From DYGX01 sp035325905 (GTDB lineage Bacteria > Chloroflexota > Anaerolineae > Aggregatilineales > Aggregatilineaceae): a DNA stretch of 64,000 nucleotides. Of this stretch, positions 49,370 through 58,702 are shown piece by piece. The position numbers and the translations under genes were made by a program. The notes under the pieces are model-generated. The model did no database searches, had not been told where the DNA came from, and saw only the letters and a program-made list of their open reading frames with translations. The stretch is taken from positions 1-64,000 of the forward strand of contig DAOKYY010000004.1 of assembly GCA_035325905.1 (NCBI GenBank), given 5' to 3'. Each line of letters opens with the position of its first letter. The first letter of the stretch is position 1.

Positions 49370-50416
49370 CTACTCGTCTTCTTCCGTCTGGAACAGCGGT
49401 TCTTGGTACGCCAACCGTTGCGGATAGGGCACCTGGAAATAATCGTAAGCCGGGCGCGTGACAACCCGGCCTCGAGGCGTGCGTGCGATAAATCCGAGCT
49501 GTAGCAGGTATGGCTCGTAAACGTCCATGATCGTATCGGACTCTTCGCTGATCGACGCGGCGATCGTGTCCAGCCCGACCGGCCCGCCGCCAAACTTCTC
49601 CATGATCGAGAACAACACACGGCGGTCAATGTCATCCAGGCCAAGCGGGTCGATGTCCAGCAAACCCAGTGCTTCGGCGGCGACCTCGGCGGTGATGACG
49701 CCATCGGCGCGCACCTGGGCGAAGTCTCGCACGCGCTTGAGCAGGCGCAGCGCAATACGCGGCGTGCCGCGCGCCCGGCTGGCGATCTCGGCCAGACCGT
49801 CCGGCTCAATCCGCACCTTAAGCAGTTGCGCCGCCCGCTCGATGATGCGTGAAATGGCCTCAATGTCATAGAAGTCGAGGCGGTACACCGCGCCGAAGCG
49901 CGAGCGGAGCGGGGCGGTCAGCAGGGCGAGGCGGGTCGTCGCGCCGATCACGGTGAAGCGCGGCAGATCCAGCCGCACGTTCTTGGCCGACGGCCCCTTG
50001 CCGATTACGATGTCGAGCGCGAAGTCTTCCATCGCTGGGTACAAGACTTCTTCGACCGCGCGCCCCAGGCGGTGAATCTCGTCGATGAACAGCACATCGC
50101 CTTTGCGCAGGTGGGTCAGGATCGCCGCCAGATCGCCGGCGCGCTCAATCGACGGACCGGCGGTGATGCGGATGTTGACGCCCATCTCGTTGGCGATCAC
50201 GTGCGCGAAGGTCGTCTTGCCCAGGCCGGGCGGCCCGTAGAGCAGGACGTGGTCAAGCGCCTCGCCGCGCCCCTTCGCCGCTTCGATCAGAATGCGCAGG
50301 TTCTCCACGACCCGCGCCTGCCCGGTCATCTCGTCCAGGCGTGCTGGGCGCAGCGCGTAATCAAGGCGATCCTCGGCGCGCTTTCCGGCGCTGACGAGGC
50401 GGTCCTGGTCGGTCAT
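49370..50416 (-). CDS. ruvB: Holliday junction branch migration helicase RuvB
   Basis: The 348-residue AAA+ motor drives branch migration with RuvA. Walker A GPPGLGKTTFA, Walker B LFIDEIHRL, sensor 1 GATTRLALL and the Arg finger region APLRSRFG are present. A winged-helix C-terminus ends with RGRVVTRPAYDYF. The start at 50416 begins MTDQDRLVSAG; a longer in-frame extension runs through the promoter region and is not believed. RuvA and RuvC are not in the window. Confidence 0.96.
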   Translation of the reverse strand: MTDQDRLVSAGKRAEDRLDYALRPARLDEMTGQARVVENLRILIEAAKGRGEALDHVLLYGPPGLGKTTFAHVIANEMGVNIRITAGPSIERAGDLAAILTHLRKGDVLFIDEIHRLGRAVEEVLYPAMEDFALDIVIGKGPSAKNVRLDLPRFTVIGATTRLALLTAPLRSRFGAVYRLDFYDIEAISRIIERAAQLLKVRIEPDGLAEIASRARGTPRIALRLLKRVRDFAQVRADGVITAEVAAEALGLLDIDPLGLDDIDRRVLFSIMEKFGGGPVGLDTIAASISEESDTIMDVYEPYLLQLGFIARTPRGRVVTRPAYDYFQVPYPQRLAYQEPLFQTEEDE

Positions 50417-50449
50417 CGTGTGCTCCGTGGCATCGAACAAGTGTGTGAG

Positions 50450-50478
50450 AGTATACCGGAGGCGCAGCCGGAAAACAA
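50450..50478 (-). promoter_or_regulatory. Promoter of the ruvB operon
   Basis: On the minus strand, TTGTTT (50478–50473), a 17-bp spacer and TATACT (50455–50450) form a sigma-70 promoter. The ATG of ruvB is 34 bases further on. Confidence 0.6.
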
Positions 50479-50514
50479 AAGGGCCTGGGCCGATTTGCTC
50501 CGGCGCGGGCGTCG

Positions 50515-50542
50515 TTGACACGCCGCTTCCTCACGCTACAAT
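50515..50542 (+). promoter_or_regulatory. Promoter of upp
   Basis: A perfect TTGACA (50515–50520), a 16-bp spacer and TACAAT (50537–50542) precede the upp start by 34 bases. This is a near-consensus sigma-70 promoter, placed back to back with that of ruvB. Confidence 0.85.
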
Positions 50543-50576
50543 CGGGCGTGCGCGGCATCCCGAAGGAGAAGTCCGA

Positions 50577-51203
50577 ATGTCCCCGGTGCACATCTCTGAG
50601 CACCCGCTCGTCAAGCACAAGCTGACCCTCTTACGCGACGTGACAACCGAGCACAAGAAGTTCCGCGAGCTGATCCGCGAGCTGGCGATGCTGCTGGGCT
50701 ATGAGGCGACCGCCGACCTGATGCTGAATGAGACGACGGTCGAGACGCCGATGGCGGTCGCGCCGGGCCATCGCTTGCGAGAGGCCGTCGGCCTGGTCCC
50801 GATCTTGCGCGCCGGGCTGGGCATGGTCGAAGGTATTCATGAGATGATCCCAGGAGCGCAGGTCTGGCACCTGGGGATTTACCGCGACGAGAAGACGCTG
50901 CGCCCGGTCTCGTATTACAACAAACTGCCGGTCGAGCCAACCGTCCAGCTTTGCCTCGTGCTGGACCCGATGCTGGCGACGGGCGGCTCAGCGACGGCGG
51001 CGGTGCAGGTCCTCAAGGAATGGGGCGTCTCGCGCATCAAGTTCGTCGGGCTGATCGCCGCGCCGGAAGGCATCCAGACCCTCTCGGCGGCGCACCCGGA
51101 CCTACACATTCATCTCGCGGCGGTGGACGATCACCTCAACGAGCGCGGCTTCATCGTGCCGGGGCTGGGCGACGCCGGAGACCGGCAGTTCGGTACGGGC
51201 TAG
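50577..51203 (+). CDS. upp: Uracil phosphoribosyltransferase
   Basis: The 208-residue enzyme converts uracil and PRPP to UMP in pyrimidine salvage. The PRPP-binding loop LVLDPMLATGGSATAAV and the uracil-binding GFIVPGLGDAGDR near the C-terminus are typical of Upp. The start at 50577 follows AAGGAGAA by six bases. The long upstream open extension crosses the promoter and is rejected. Confidence 0.96.
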   Translation: MSPVHISEHPLVKHKLTLLRDVTTEHKKFRELIRELAMLLGYEATADLMLNETTVETPMAVAPGHRLREAVGLVPILRAGLGMVEGIHEMIPGAQVWHLGIYRDEKTLRPVSYYNKLPVEPTVQLCLVLDPMLATGGSATAAVQVLKEWGVSRIKFVGLIAAPEGIQTLSAAHPDLHIHLAAVDDHLNERGFIVPGLGDAGDRQFGTG

Positions 51204-51249
51204 GCGCGATGGCCGCCGGGATTCCGCGCCGCCGGAAAGCGACCACGCC

Positions 51250-52323
51250 ATGAGCGACGTTCCTGCCGGGCACCTGCTGTCCTTCGCGATCGTGCTGGGG
51301 CTGTCCTTTGGGCTTTCCTTCCTGCTCACCCCGCTCGCTCAGCGGCTCGGCGTTCGGCTGGGGATCGTCGATGTCCCGCGCGACCGGCATCTGCACCCTC
51401 GTGTCACCTCGAAATTCGGCGGGCTGGCGATGTTCGTCGCGTTCGTGGTGGCGGTCGTGGTCGCGCAGTTTCTGCCGGTCGAGCGCACCGACGAGAAGGA
51501 AATCATCCGGCTGATAGGTCTGCTGCTCGGCGGGACCTTCATCTGGCTGTTCGGCATCCTCGACGACCGGCGGAACTTTGGGCCGCTGCCGCAATACGCC
51601 GCCCAACTGGTCGCCGCTGCGATCGCGGTCGCGTTCCTGATCTTCATCGAGCAGTTCAACAACCCGCTGACCGGCCAGCGCACGCCCGAATGGCCCTACG
51701 TCGTGACCATCACGATCAGCCTGTTCTGGCTGGGGCTGATGATGAACACGGTCAACTGGCTGGACGGGCTGGACGGGCTGGCGGCAGGGGTCTGCGCGGT
51801 CGCGTCGCTGATGATCTTTCTGCACGCGGCATTCGAGCTGAACCAGACCAGCGTCAGCCTGCTGCCGCTGGCGCTGCTAGGCGCAACGCTCGGTTTTCTG
51901 CCGTTCAATTTCCATCCGGCGCGGGTGTTCATGGGCAGCAACGGCGCGTTGTTTCTCGGCTTCACGGTCGGCGTGCTGAGCATCATCGGCGGCGCGAAGA
52001 TGGCGACCGTGCTGCTGGTGATGGGCCTGCCGCTGGTCGATGTGGCGTGGCAGATCGTGCGTCGCGCGCGGTCAGGCGGGAATCCGGTTTACGGCGATCG
52101 CGGGCACGTCCATTACCGCCTGCTGGACGCGGGCTTCTCCCAGCGGCAGATCGTGCTCGGCTACTATTTGTTCTGCGCGCTGTTCGGCGGAATCGCGCTG
52201 GTGACAGCGAGCCGTGTCTTCAAACTGATTGCGCTGATCGTGATGGCGGCTGTTGTGGCGCTGGGGGTGTTTCTCGTCAGCCGTCGCGCACCCCGCACGC
52301 CGGACGCTGCGCCGCCGGACTAA
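51250..52323 (+). CDS. Undecaprenyl-phosphate GlcNAc-1-phosphate transferase-like (WecA/TagO)
   Basis: This 357-residue polytopic membrane protein of glycosyltransferase family 4 has about ten helices. The catalytic acidic segment NTVNWLDGLDGLAAG and the downstream GDRGHVHYRLLDAG, the histidine motif of WecA/TagO, are clear. It would transfer a sugar phosphate from a UDP-sugar to undecaprenyl phosphate, the first step of a cell-surface polymer. It starts 46 bases after upp. It ends tail to tail with the next gene with a four-base overlap. Confidence 0.9.
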   Translation: MSDVPAGHLLSFAIVLGLSFGLSFLLTPLAQRLGVRLGIVDVPRDRHLHPRVTSKFGGLAMFVAFVVAVVVAQFLPVERTDEKEIIRLIGLLLGGTFIWLFGILDDRRNFGPLPQYAAQLVAAAIAVAFLIFIEQFNNPLTGQRTPEWPYVVTITISLFWLGLMMNTVNWLDGLDGLAAGVCAVASLMIFLHAAFELNQTSVSLLPLALLGATLGFLPFNFHPARVFMGSNGALFLGFTVGVLSIIGGAKMATVLLVMGLPLVDVAWQIVRRARSGGNPVYGDRGHVHYRLLDAGFSQRQIVLGYYLFCALFGGIALVTASRVFKLIALIVMAAVVALGVFLVSRRAPRTPDAAPPD

Positions 52324-53795
52324 AGATCGTCAAAGTCCACGTACTCGATCTCATCCTCGTCGCCGTCAGCCGGGGCCGTTGGCGTGCGCCCCGGCTCAGC
52401 GGTTTCATCCGCGTCGATCGGGCGGCGCGGCGCGCTGTCCGGCGGCTTGAACGGGAAGCCGCCGGGCGCAGCCGGTCGCACGCGGTCTACGGAGGCTGGC
52501 GCGCCGGGCAGCGGCCGGCTGGCGAACGGGCCAGTGGCGGGCCGCTCCGTGGGCTTCGCAGAGCCGGACTCGGCTGGCCGCGCCGGGCGCTCAGGCGCGG
52601 GCCGCTCACCGGGCAAGGTGCGGGCCGGTGCGGCAGATGGCTCGCGACGGGGTGGGGTGCCCGGTGTCGCAGGCGGCTGGGCGCGCTGGGGCGGTTCGAT
52701 GCGGCCAGCGAGAGCGGGCGTGCGGCGGTCGTCCGCCATGCCGGGCGCGGGGCGCACGCCTCCCGCCAGGTCACGGCGCGGCGCCTCACCCGGTGAAGCC
52801 GCGCTCTCACGCAGCGGCGTCAGGCCGGACGGCGCGGGGGCCGGGCGGCTCTCAGGCGCGGGCGGGCGCGGGGTCGCGGCGGCGCGGCGTTTCTTAGCGT
52901 CCAGTTCGGCCTGGATCGCCGGGTCGGGCAGCGGCAGGCTCAGGTTGTAGATCGACGGAAACGGCTCGCCGGGCGCGAGCGGCAGGTTCGACCCCGGCTC
53001 GCGGACGGTTTGCTCCGGCTCGGCGGTCGCATACACGAACTTACGCTTGGTGATCCGCTCCAGCATCTCCTCGATCAGCCCGATCACCAGGATCGCGCCG
53101 ATTTCGACGGCGAGGATCGTGCCGAACGCGGTCGTCAGCAGATTGACGGCGTGCGCAACTGGCCCGGTGAAGGTCTCAACCAGCACATCGCCCACGCCAA
53201 TGATCACCAGGAAGGCTAGCACGACGGCGAACAACCCGATCACGATCAGCCAGCCGCTGCGCTCTTCCGGGGTGGGCAGCATGGCGTTAGCGATGGCGAA
53301 CATCAGGTAGAGCCAGAGGTAGAAATCGGCGGTGCTCGCCAGCTCGCGCGCCGCCGGGCCGATCACCCGGATGTCGCCGCTTTGCACGGCGCTCAGGAAC
53401 GCGTCGAGATCAAGAATCGAGGTGCTGATGAAGGCGAGCAGGCCGAGGCCAACGATCAGCGGCGCGGCGCCGATGATCGCGGTCGCCAGCCGCCCGGCGT
53501 TCTTGATCTGCACGAAATCGAGGCGCAGCGTGCCATCTTCCTGCGCTTCCGGCCAGGCCATAACGCGCTGGGTCTCGACGTTGAGCGCCCCGGCGACCAG
53601 CCATTGCACGACTTCGTGAACGAACACCCCTGGCGAGAGGAACAGGTAGTACAGCGCGGTGGCGCTGCGCGGCTCGTTGGTCAGCAACCAGCCCACACCG
53701 TAGAGATGGCTGTGGATCCACCTCTCCGCGTAGGCCAGCGGGTAAAGGACCGCCGCCAGCGCCAGCCACGGCGTGAGCAGGTTGCTGAGGTCCAT
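52320..53795 (-). CDS. Multispan membrane protein, site-2-protease-like with altered HEXXH, Pro-rich tail
   Basis: In this 491-residue protein, the first 260 residues contain about six membrane helices. Near residue 58, HEVVQW stands where M50 metalloproteases have HEXXH, and IANAMLPTPEERSGW recalls the second metal-ligand region. The last 190 residues are disordered, rich in Pro, Ala, Arg and Glu, ending in an acidic stretch. The replacement of the second His by Gln suggests a non-peptidase relative. It follows tpiA by ten bases and may be co-transcribed. The M50 relationship is inference from pattern only. Confidence 0.6.
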   Translation of the reverse strand: MDLSNLLTPWLALAAVLYPLAYAERWIHSHLYGVGWLLTNEPRSATALYYLFLSPGVFVHEVVQWLVAGALNVETQRVMAWPEAQEDGTLRLDFVQIKNAGRLATAIIGAAPLIVGLGLLAFISTSILDLDAFLSAVQSGDIRVIGPAARELASTADFYLWLYLMFAIANAMLPTPEERSGWLIVIGLFAVVLAFLVIIGVGDVLVETFTGPVAHAVNLLTTAFGTILAVEIGAILVIGLIEEMLERITKRKFVYATAEPEQTVREPGSNLPLAPGEPFPSIYNLSLPLPDPAIQAELDAKKRRAAATPRPPAPESRPAPAPSGLTPLRESAASPGEAPRRDLAGGVRPAPGMADDRRTPALAGRIEPPQRAQPPATPGTPPRREPSAAPARTLPGERPAPERPARPAESGSAKPTERPATGPFASRPLPGAPASVDRVRPAAPGGFPFKPPDSAPRRPIDADETAEPGRTPTAPADGDEDEIEYVDFDDL

Positions 53796-53805
53796 CTCCG
53801 GCCGG

Positions 53806-54576
53806 TTAGCTCAGTCCCTTAGCCTCGATCGCGGCGCGCACCAGCGCGACGAACGAATCGACCTTGAGCGACGCGCCGCCGACCAGCGCGCCGTCGATGT
53901 GCGGCTGGCGCATATAGTCGGCCATGTTGTCCGGCTTGACGCTGCCGCCGTATTGGATACGCATCTGCTCGGCGTGCGCTTCGCCGTACAGCTCGGCCAG
54001 CGTGGCGCGCACCGCGCCGATGATTGTGTTGGCCTGCTCGGCGCTGGCGTTCTTGCCGGTTCCAATCGCCCAGATCGGCTCATACGCGATCACGATGTGG
54101 GCCAGATCTTCGGCGGGCACGCCGTCAAAGGCGGCCCGAATCTGGTTGGCGACGAAGTCGCGCGTCTGCCCGGCCTCGTTGATCGCCAGGCTTTCGCCGA
54201 CCGCGACGATCGGGCGCAGGTCGTGGCGCAGCGTGGCTTTGATTTTGCGGTTGACCATCTCGTCGGTGACGCCCTGGTACTGGCGCGTCTCGGAGTGCCC
54301 GATGATCACGTACTTCACCAGCCCGGCCAGCATCCCCGGCGCGATCTGGCTGGTGTAGGCGCCTTCTTCTTCCCAATGAACATCCTGGGCGCCGACCGCG
54401 ATCTCGGTGCCTGCCAGCGCCTCGGCGACGGCAGGCAGCGCGACATACGGCGGGCAGACGACTCGCTCGGCGGCGGTCAGGTTTTTCAGAGGTTCCTTAA
54501 GTGCGTTGGCAAACTCGACGGCTTGCTGGGGGGTCTTGTACATCTTCCAGTTGCCGGCGATGATCGGCGTGCGCAT
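53806..54576 (-). CDS. tpiA: Triose-phosphate isomerase
   Basis: The 256-residue TIM barrel interconverts dihydroxyacetone phosphate and glyceraldehyde-3-phosphate. NWKMYK with the catalytic Lys, GHSETRQ with the His, and YEPIWAIGTG with the Glu are intact. The start at 54576 (MRTPIIAGNWKMYK) has GGGGAG about 8 bases upstream. It is downstream of pgk, completing the gap–pgk–tpiA order. A terminator and its own -10-like box lie between pgk and tpiA, so it may also be transcribed alone. Confidence 0.97.
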   Translation of the reverse strand: MRTPIIAGNWKMYKTPQQAVEFANALKEPLKNLTAAERVVCPPYVALPAVAEALAGTEIAVGAQDVHWEEEGAYTSQIAPGMLAGLVKYVIIGHSETRQYQGVTDEMVNRKIKATLRHDLRPIVAVGESLAINEAGQTRDFVANQIRAAFDGVPAEDLAHIVIAYEPIWAIGTGKNASAEQANTIIGAVRATLAELYGEAHAEQMRIQYGGSVKPDNMADYMRQPHIDGALVGGASLKVDSFVALVRAAIEAKGLS

Positions 54577-54623
54577 GAATCGATCTCCCCTCATGAGGTG
54601 GAATAACCGGGCCGGTTTCTTCC

Positions 54624-54629
54624 ATTATA
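54624..54629 (-). promoter_or_regulatory. -10 box upstream of tpiA
   Basis: A perfect TATAAT on the minus strand (54629–54624) lies 47 bases before the tpiA ATG. No -35 match at the right distance is evident. Confidence 0.45.
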
Positions 54630-54654
54630 AACGGTCCGACACTGTGTGCGGCGC

Positions 54655-54700
54655 GGCCAAACAACAGACGCGGCGGGATCGCGTCAGCCTCCCGCCGCGT
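54655..54700 (-). terminator. Terminator after pgk
   Basis: A perfect 11-bp stem (ACGCGGCGGGA with TCCCGCCGCGT, 54668–54700) closes an 11-base loop. On the minus strand it is followed by CTGTTGTTT, a moderately T-rich tail. It lies 17 bases after the pgk stop. Confidence 0.65.
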
Positions 54701-54717
54701 GGCGCGGGCGAATCGGC

Positions 54718-55899
54718 TTACTTGTCGTTCAGCGCGACGACGCCCGGCAGCTCCTGCCCTTCCAGAAGCTCCAGGCTGGCACCGCCGCCCGTGGAGATGT
54801 GGGACATGCGGCCGGCCAGACCCGCCTGCTGCACAGCTGCAGCCGAATCGCCACCGCCGATGATCGTCGTCGCGTTGGACTCGGCCAGAATCTCGGCAAT
54901 CTGAAACGTGCCCTTCGCAAAGCTCGGCATCTCGAAGACGCCCATTGGCCCGTTCCAGACGACCGTGCGCGCGTCGCGCAGGATCGCGCGGAACTGCTCG
55001 ACCGCGCCCGGCCCGATGTCCAGCACGCGCCAGCCAGCGGGCACGCCGTCGGCGGGATCGATTGTGCGGGTGTTCGCGCCGTTGTCGAAGGCGTCCGCGA
55101 TCACGACTTCCTCCGGCAGCACCAATTTGTCGCCGCCTTTCGCCAGCAGGCTCTTGGCCGTGTCAAGCGCCTCGACCTCGACCAGCGAGTCGCCCATCTC
55201 GTAACCCTTCGCCTTGAAGAAGGTGTTTGCCATTCCGCCGCCGATCAGCAGCCGGTCACACTTGCCCAGCAGCGCCTCGATCACGCCGATTTTGTCGGAC
55301 ACTTTCGCGCCGCCCAGAATCGCGACGAAGGGCCGCTCCGGGCTGGCGATCGCGTTCGCCAGGTAAGTCAGCTCTTTTTCCATCAGGAAGCCGGCGACCG
55401 CCGGCAAGAAGCGCGCCACACCCTCGGTTGAGGCGTGCGCGCGGTGCGCCGAGCCAAACGCGTCGTTGACGTACACGTCGCCCAGCTCCGCGAGCTGGCG
55501 GGCGTAGGCTTCATCGTTCTTCTTCTCGGCTTTGTAGAAGCGCGTGTTTTCCAGCAGCAGCACGCCGCCTTCCGGCACGGCTTCGGCGGCCTTCTTCGCG
55601 ATCTCGCCGACGCTGTCTTCCGAGAAGGCCACATCCACGCCGAGCAGGTCGGACAACACGGGCACAACCGGACGCAGCGAATACTTGGGATCTGGCTCGT
55701 CTTTCGGGCGGCCCAGGTGCGACATCAGGGCGACGTAGCGCGGGCGCTGGTCGAGAATGTATTTCAGGGTCGGGATCGCGGCGCGGATGCGCGTATCGTC
55801 CGTCACCTTGCCGTTCTCGTCGATCGGCACGTTGAAGTCGACGCGGACCAGCACGCGCTTGCCGGTAAGGTCAATATCGCGAACCGTCTTCTTGTCCAT
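54718..55899 (-). CDS. pgk: Phosphoglycerate kinase
   Basis: The 393-residue enzyme makes ATP from 1,3-bisphosphoglycerate. The N-terminal RVDFNVP, SHLGRPKDEP, the GGAKVSDKIGV segment and the C-terminal GGGDSAAAVQQAG nucleotide loop are conserved. It is preceded by gap with a 102-base gap containing a GC hairpin. Length and ends are normal. Confidence 0.97.
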   Translation of the reverse strand: MDKKTVRDIDLTGKRVLVRVDFNVPIDENGKVTDDTRIRAAIPTLKYILDQRPRYVALMSHLGRPKDEPDPKYSLRPVVPVLSDLLGVDVAFSEDSVGEIAKKAAEAVPEGGVLLLENTRFYKAEKKNDEAYARQLAELGDVYVNDAFGSAHRAHASTEGVARFLPAVAGFLMEKELTYLANAIASPERPFVAILGGAKVSDKIGVIEALLGKCDRLLIGGGMANTFFKAKGYEMGDSLVEVEALDTAKSLLAKGGDKLVLPEEVVIADAFDNGANTRTIDPADGVPAGWRVLDIGPGAVEQFRAILRDARTVVWNGPMGVFEMPSFAKGTFQIAEILAESNATTIIGGGDSAAAVQQAGLAGRMSHISTGGGASLELLEGQELPGVVALNDK

Positions 55900-55935
55900 C
55901 CGAAACTCCTTGTCTGGGTCTTCTCAGCAAAGCGA

Positions 55936-55956
55936 GGGCCGGACCTGCACCGGCCC
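55936..55956 (-). terminator. GC-rich hairpin between gap and pgk
   Basis: GGGCCGG and CCGGCCC form a perfect 7-bp stem around a 7-base loop. On the minus strand it is followed by TCGCTTTG, a poor T-run. It may cause partial termination or processing between gap and pgk rather than full termination. Confidence 0.4.
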
Positions 55957-56001
55957 TGCCCTCGCGCGAATGTCAAACGGACTGGTCGCGACGCTCCGGT
56001 T

Positions 56002-57015
<1,014 letters not shown>

Positions 57016-57064
57016 GGTTCTTCGCTCCTTACTAGAGTTCGTTCGGATGACCCAGTATCCTGGT

Positions 57065-57090
57065 GACAGGCTGCGGTTGGGCAGCCTGTC
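57065..57090 (-). promoter_or_regulatory. Perfect 10-bp hairpin in the yvcK–gap intergenic region
   Basis: GACAGGCTGC and GCAGCCTGTC (57065–57074, 57081–57090) flank a six-base loop. There is no T-run in either direction, so a terminator is unlikely. It is about 50 bases before the gap start and could be an operator, an RNA-stabilising hairpin or a processing site. Confidence 0.45.
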
Positions 57091-57122
57091 CGGTCTTGCT
57101 TGCCGTCTTGTTTGCCCGCCGC

Positions 57123-58448
57123 TCAACCCGCGATGGACGCTGCGTGCGGGGCTGGCACGCCCGCCATGGCACGCTCGTAGGCTGCGAACAACGCCTGGGT
57201 GAGTTTCTGCGGGTCGTGGCGCCAGGGCTGTTCTGCGTCGGTGAGATCGGCCCACTGCACGTCGTAGCGCTGCGTGATCGGGTCGCCAGCGGCGGGGCGC
57301 ACGTAACGCGTGTTTTCGCCGGCGTTTTTGGTCGGATAGTGATTGTTGGCAATCACCGTCCGAAAGACGCCGCCGCCGACATGCGCTTCCAACGCCCGTA
57401 TGTGATCGGCCACCGTGTACCCGTCGGTCTCTCCGGCCTGCGTTGCCACATTACAAATATACACACAGCAGGCGCCGCTGGCCCGGATCGCTTCGACAAT
57501 TCCCGGAACGAGCAGGTTTGGCAGGATGCTCGTGTACAGGCTGCCTGGCCCGATCACGATCAGGTCCGCGCCGAGGATCGCGCGCAACGCCTCAGGATAG
57601 GCGCGGATCCGGTCCGGGTGCAAAAAGACGCGCTCGATCTTACCACCTGATCCGGGAATTTGCGATTCACCGCTGACGCGGCGCAGCCGGGTTTCGCCGG
57701 GGATGCGCACCTCGGCCATCAGCACCACGTCGTCTTGCAGCGTCGAGGGCAGGACCCGGCCCTCGACCGCCAGCACCTGCGCCGTTTCGGCCAGCGCGCG
57801 GTCCATGCTGCCGGTGATGTCGGCCATCGCGGTGAGAAACAGGTTCCCAAAGTTATGCCCGCCCAGCCCGCCATGCGCGAAGCGATACTGGAAAAGCTGG
57901 GTCATCAGGTCTTCGTCGTTGGCGAGCGCCGCGATGTTGTTGCGCAGGTCGCCCGGCGGCAGCACGCCCATCTCGCGCCGCAGACGCCCGGAGCTGCCGC
58001 CGTCGTCGGCGGCGGTGACGATCGCCGTGATGTTGCCGGTCGTGCGCTTCAGCCCGCGCAGGACGCTCGGCAGGCCGGTCCCGCCGCCGATGGCGACGAC
58101 CTTCAGGCCACGCTGGCGCCGGCTGTGCGCGTACATCACGTCGATCAGCGATTCGTGGCGGCGTAGCGCAAAGGGGGCCATGATCGAGCGATTAAGCTGG
58201 TAAAAGGCGATCGCGATCGCGGCGGCGCCGACGGCAACCGACAGCCCGACTCGCGCCCAGGGCGAGAGGAACCGCAGCGTTACCAGGGCGAGCAGGGGCG
58301 GGAAGTCCGATGAGCGGGCAAGCGTGAGAATCACCTGGGCGACGCCGAGGCCGAGCACGGTGATTCCGAACATCAGCAGCACCAGCCAGCGCTTGAGGCG
58401 CAGGCCGGGGGTCAGCCATTTCTTGACCGTGTGGCGTTGGCGCTGCAT
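57123..58448 (-). CDS. yvcK: YvcK-family gluconeogenesis factor with N-terminal membrane helices
   Basis: The 441-residue protein has two N-terminal membrane helices (about 19–42 and 55–77) followed by a CofD/YvcK Rossmann-like domain. Motifs are AIGGGTGLPSVLRGL, TAADDGGSSGRLRRE, the DLRNNIAAL segment and IGPGSLYTSILPNLL. YvcK binds UDP-GlcNAc and influences carbon flux and cell-wall synthesis in Firmicutes. The membrane extension is common outside that group. It precedes gap and may coordinate cell-wall precursor level with glycolysis. Confidence 0.9.
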   Translation of the reverse strand: MQRQRHTVKKWLTPGLRLKRWLVLLMFGITVLGLGVAQVILTLARSSDFPPLLALVTLRFLSPWARVGLSVAVGAAAIAIAFYQLNRSIMAPFALRRHESLIDVMYAHSRRQRGLKVVAIGGGTGLPSVLRGLKRTTGNITAIVTAADDGGSSGRLRREMGVLPPGDLRNNIAALANDEDLMTQLFQYRFAHGGLGGHNFGNLFLTAMADITGSMDRALAETAQVLAVEGRVLPSTLQDDVVLMAEVRIPGETRLRRVSGESQIPGSGGKIERVFLHPDRIRAYPEALRAILGADLIVIGPGSLYTSILPNLLVPGIVEAIRASGACCVYICNVATQAGETDGYTVADHIRALEAHVGGGVFRTVIANNHYPTKNAGENTRYVRPAAGDPITQRYDVQWADLTDAEQPWRHDPQKLTQALFAAYERAMAGVPAPHAASIAG

Positions 58449-58560
58449 GGCGGCGAGACGTCCTCATTCTGCGCGCGGCCCCATCCTGTCCAAGGATTTT
58501 AACGCGGTTGGCGCGGTCTTTCACACTCCGTTCGGCAATGAAATCGTCGCTGAGAATCAC

Positions 58561-58588
58561 TTGACGGATCGGGCGGGCGTGTTACAAC
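58561..58588 (+). promoter_or_regulatory. Promoter of the phosphoglycerate mutase gene
   Basis: TTGACG (58561–58566), a 16-bp spacer and TACAAC (58583–58588) form a good sigma-70 promoter. The transcript leader would be about 110 bases. Confidence 0.6.
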
Positions 58589-58702
58589 TATGGCGCAGCG
58601 ACGCAGTGTGACGCGGCGTGCGCTTGGGCGCACCTTAGCGGCCGAGAGCGGCAGCCGATGGCAATCGGCGCCCATCTGGCCGGACGGACAGGAAGGTTTC
58701 CT

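Noticed and set aside
57123..58448. Second CofD (F420 biosynthesis) gene
   Set aside because: It shares the CofD/YvcK fold, but its motifs (TAADDGGSSGRLRRE) and the membrane extension place it in the YvcK branch.
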